A DNA stretch of 15,281 nucleotides from Bacteroidales bacterium (lineage in GTDB: Bacteria > Bacteroidota > Bacteroidia > Bacteroidales > Muribaculaceae), in contig SFJG01000048.1 of the NCBI GenBank assembly GCA_004555955.1, forward strand, positions 1 to 15,281, given 5' to 3'. The notes below the pieces were generated by a model. The model was not told the DNA's origin, searched no databases, and saw only the letters and a list, made by a program, of their open reading frames with translations. This document shows positions 13,735 through 15,281 of the stretch, piece by piece; the first letter of the stretch is position 1; the number at the start of each line of letters is the position of its first letter. Both the position numbers and the translations under genes were made by a program.

Positions 13735-14877
13735 ATGAAAAATATACTTACATTAGGAGCCACCGTGCTGCTCGTGCTGTCGGCTTGCCAAAGCCGGAAG
13801 GCGGAAGAGCCCGTGCTCACCAAATCGGGGCTTAATCCGGCAAACTTCGAAACAGTAGTCGATGGCGACTCTGTTGCACTCTATACCCTCACCAACGCCA
13901 ACGGGATGGAAGTGTGCGTAACCAACTTCGGCGGGCGCATCGTCTCGATTATGGCACCTGCCAAGGACGGCAAAATGTATGACGTTGTGCTCGGTCACGA
14001 CTCGATTGCCGACTATCTGAACATCGACGGCAACTTCGGGGCTATCATAGGACGTTACGGAAACCGTATCGAAAACGGAAAGTTCTCGCTCGACGGCGTG
14101 GAATACGAATTGCCACACAACAACTATGGACACTGTCTGCATGGCGGCCCCAAGGGCTTTCACAATGCAGTGTGGCGAGCCGACCAAACCGGCGACAACA
14201 CTATCGAACTCACGCTGAGCACACCTGACGGCTATGCCGGATTTCCGGGAAATGTAGAAGCCAAGGTGGTGTATGCCCTCGACGACGAGAATGCTCTGCA
14301 CATCGACTATACCGCCACTACCGACAAAAAGACCGTGCTAAATCTCACCAATCACTCATACTTCAACCTCAACGGCGACTGTTCGAAGACCGTGCTAAAC
14401 CATGTGGCATTTATCGAATCTGACGACATCACACCAATCGACAGTACTTTTATGACCCACGGTACATTTATGCCGGTTGAAGGCACTCCGTTCGACTTCC
14501 GCATGCCCAAGGCGATAGGTCGCGACCTCGACGTCGACAACGAACAGCTACGCAACGGCATGGGCATCGACCACAACTACGTGCTCAGCACCGGGTGCGA
14601 CGTCAGCAAGGTGGCTGCACGCGTGGTTTGTCCCGAAACGGGTATCGGTCTGGAGGTCTATACTACCGAACCCGGTTTGCAGGTCTACATAGGCAACTTC
14701 CTCGACGGTTCGGTGGTGGGCAAGAAAGGTGTTGCATATCCTAAGCGAGGAGCCATCTGCCTTGAGACACAGCACTTCCCGAACAGCCCTAACCGACCCG
14801 AATATCCTTCGTGCGTGGTCGAACCCGGACAGGAATATCACAGCACATGTATTTATAAGTTTATTGTGGCGGAATAA
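13735..14877 (+). CDS. Aldose 1-epimerase (galactose mutarotase), lipoprotein
   Basis: Interconverts alpha and beta anomers of free hexoses. The 380-residue chain starts with a lipoprotein signal, lipobox LSAC with Cys18, so it acts outside the cytoplasm, membrane-anchored. GalM marks are NFGGRI (64-69), IIGRYGNRIENGKF (104-117), CLHGGPKGFH (134-143), NLTNHSYFNL (203-212), GIDHNYVL (277-284) and CLETQHFPNSPN (342-353). By family comparison H207 is the general acid, E344 the general base and D279 a substrate-binding residue; all are present. It is co-transcribed with the GH2 gene 21 nt upstream. It probably equilibrates the beta-anomer released by the retaining hydrolase. The stop is followed within 3 nt by a heptamer tandem array. 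Confidence 0.93.
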   Translation: MKNILTLGATVLLVLSACQSRKAEEPVLTKSGLNPANFETVVDGDSVALYTLTNANGMEVCVTNFGGRIVSIMAPAKDGKMYDVVLGHDSIADYLNIDGNFGAIIGRYGNRIENGKFSLDGVEYELPHNNYGHCLHGGPKGFHNAVWRADQTGDNTIELTLSTPDGYAGFPGNVEAKVVYALDDENALHIDYTATTDKKTVLNLTNHSYFNLNGDCSKTVLNHVAFIESDDITPIDSTFMTHGTFMPVEGTPFDFRMPKAIGRDLDVDNEQLRNGMGIDHNYVLSTGCDVSKVAARVVCPETGIGLEVYTTEPGLQVYIGNFLDGSVVGKKGVAYPKRGAICLETQHFPNSPNRPEYPSCVVEPGQEYHSTCIYKFIVAE

Positions 14878-14879
14878 TA

Positions 14880-14970
14880 GGTAAGAGGTGATAGGTAAGA
14901 GGTGATAGGTAAGAGGTAAGAGGTAAGAGGTAAGAGGTAAGAGGTAAGAGGTAAGAGGTAAGAGGTAAGA
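14880..14970 (+). repeat. Heptanucleotide tandem array (GGTAAGA), 13 units
   Basis: Thirteen contiguous 7-bp units. The first four alternate GGTAAGA and GGTGATA; the last nine (14908-14970) are perfect GGTAAGA. The array begins 2 nt after the galM-type gene's TAA. The perfect run at the 3' end suggests recent slippage expansion. It contains no hairpin-forming symmetry and lacks the spacers of a CRISPR. Confidence 0.95.
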
Positions 14971-14972
14971 GG

Positions 14973-14999
14973 TGGCTGATGGGGCTAATGGGACTGATG
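14973..14999 (+). repeat. Imperfect 9-bp tandem repeat, three units
   Basis: TGGCTGATG, GGGCTAATG and GGACTGATG follow in tandem, with consensus GGxCTrATG, directly after the heptamer array. Confidence 0.7.
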
Positions 15000-15122
15000 G
15001 GCGGGAGCGCTCTGATGTTTCGGATAGGCGTGTGAAGAGCGAGTAACTCGACAGCGCTGCGTCACTCGGTTAAAGGACCTATCTTGTAACGACAGAGCAT
15101 GAGGGTGTATCAAAAATAAGTT

Positions 15123-15151
15123 TCCACATCGTGCCGAAGGTACGATGTGGA
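15123..15151. repeat. TCCACATCGTG palindromic element, intact copy
   Basis: TCCACATCGTGCC (15123-15135) and GGTACGATGTGGA (15139-15151) form a 13-bp stem with a single G-T pair and a GAA triloop. The sequence is related to 11604-11633, so it is a dispersed repeat rather than a gene-specific site. No T-tract follows. Confidence 0.7.
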
Positions 15152-15184
15152 TTGTGTGCGTCGGAGACGCGCCGTTTGTGGTAA

Positions 15185-15226
15185 AGAGACTGTCTAACAA
15201 CCAAAAGTTAGGCAGTCTCTATTTTA
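15185..15226 (+). terminator. Terminator-like hairpin
   Basis: AGAGACTGTCTAAC (15185-15198) pairs with GTTAGGCAGTCTCT (15207-15220) over 14 bp, with one T-G pair, around an 8-nt loop. ATTTTAT follows. It may end the GH2-mutarotase transcript about 310 nt after its last stop, or serve a convergent gene outside the window. Confidence 0.65.
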
Positions 15227-15281
15227 TACACAAAATCTGAAGATTTAGGCTGTATTTGCCACTACTGATATAAATTTTGGG

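Larger units (their letters stand above)
14878..15281 (+). other. 404-bp stretch without a gene after the mutarotase
   Basis: After the two tandem arrays no protein-coding frame is convincing. It contains small palindromes, a TCCACATCGTG element at 15123-15151 and a terminator-like hairpin at 15185-15220. The next gene must lie beyond the window's right edge. I see no clear promoter box in the last 60 bases. Confidence 0.6.

Noticed and set aside
14880..14970. Repeat array considered as CRISPR
   Set aside because: Units are 7 bp and contiguous with no unique spacers, and no cas genes are present.
14985..15200. Leftward 71-aa open frame
   Set aside because: It spans the palindromic repeat and hairpin region and shows no protein-like character.

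Overview
The window reads as chromosomal DNA of a Bacteroidales bacterium. Several promoters fit the Bacteroidetes consensus TTTG-N19/20-TAnnTTTG. Start codons are preceded by A-rich leaders rather than Shine-Dalgarno sites. The protein families (fimbrillin-like DUF6562 lipoprotein, DUF3467, secreted GH2 and lipoprotein mutarotase, PD-(D/E)xK fusion nuclease) are typical of gut Bacteroidales. A Muribaculaceae-like member is my guess, but the sequence alone does not prove the family.

Left part (1-5010). The 3' end of an AAA-ATPase/PD-(D/E)xK protein is followed by a compact unit with two identical tRNA-Glu genes flanking rpsT, with its own promoter and terminator. Next come a leftward small protein of unknown function, manA (mannose-6-phosphate isomerase) and a CPA2-type cation/proton antiporter with a cytoplasmic tail of two universal-stress-like domains. 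manA and the antiporter have nearly identical promoter cores.

Middle part (5012-9282, all leftward). There are two operons. The first is ribE (riboflavin synthase), a nitroreductase and menA (menaquinone prenyltransferase), packed with gaps of 7 nt and 1 nt. The second is a DUF3467 protein followed by cysS. Between them lies an orphan transcription unit with a consensus promoter and a strong intrinsic terminator but no conventional gene. It is about 175 nt long and is either a small RNA or the mRNA of a very small protein. I consider it the most interesting item in the window.

Right part (9393-15281, rightward). A surface lipoprotein combines a DUF6562 fimbrillin-like domain with a C-terminal beta-helix. 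It is followed by about 620 bp without an intact gene. That stretch holds a possible relic of a lost gene, an intrinsic terminator and a cluster of palindromic repeats. A two-gene export module follows: a secreted GH2 glycoside hydrolase and a lipoprotein aldose 1-epimerase, which would cleave a glycan and equilibrate the released sugar outside the cytoplasm. The window ends with a 13-unit heptanucleotide tandem array, a short 9-bp tandem repeat, a second copy of one of the palindromic elements and a terminator-like hairpin.
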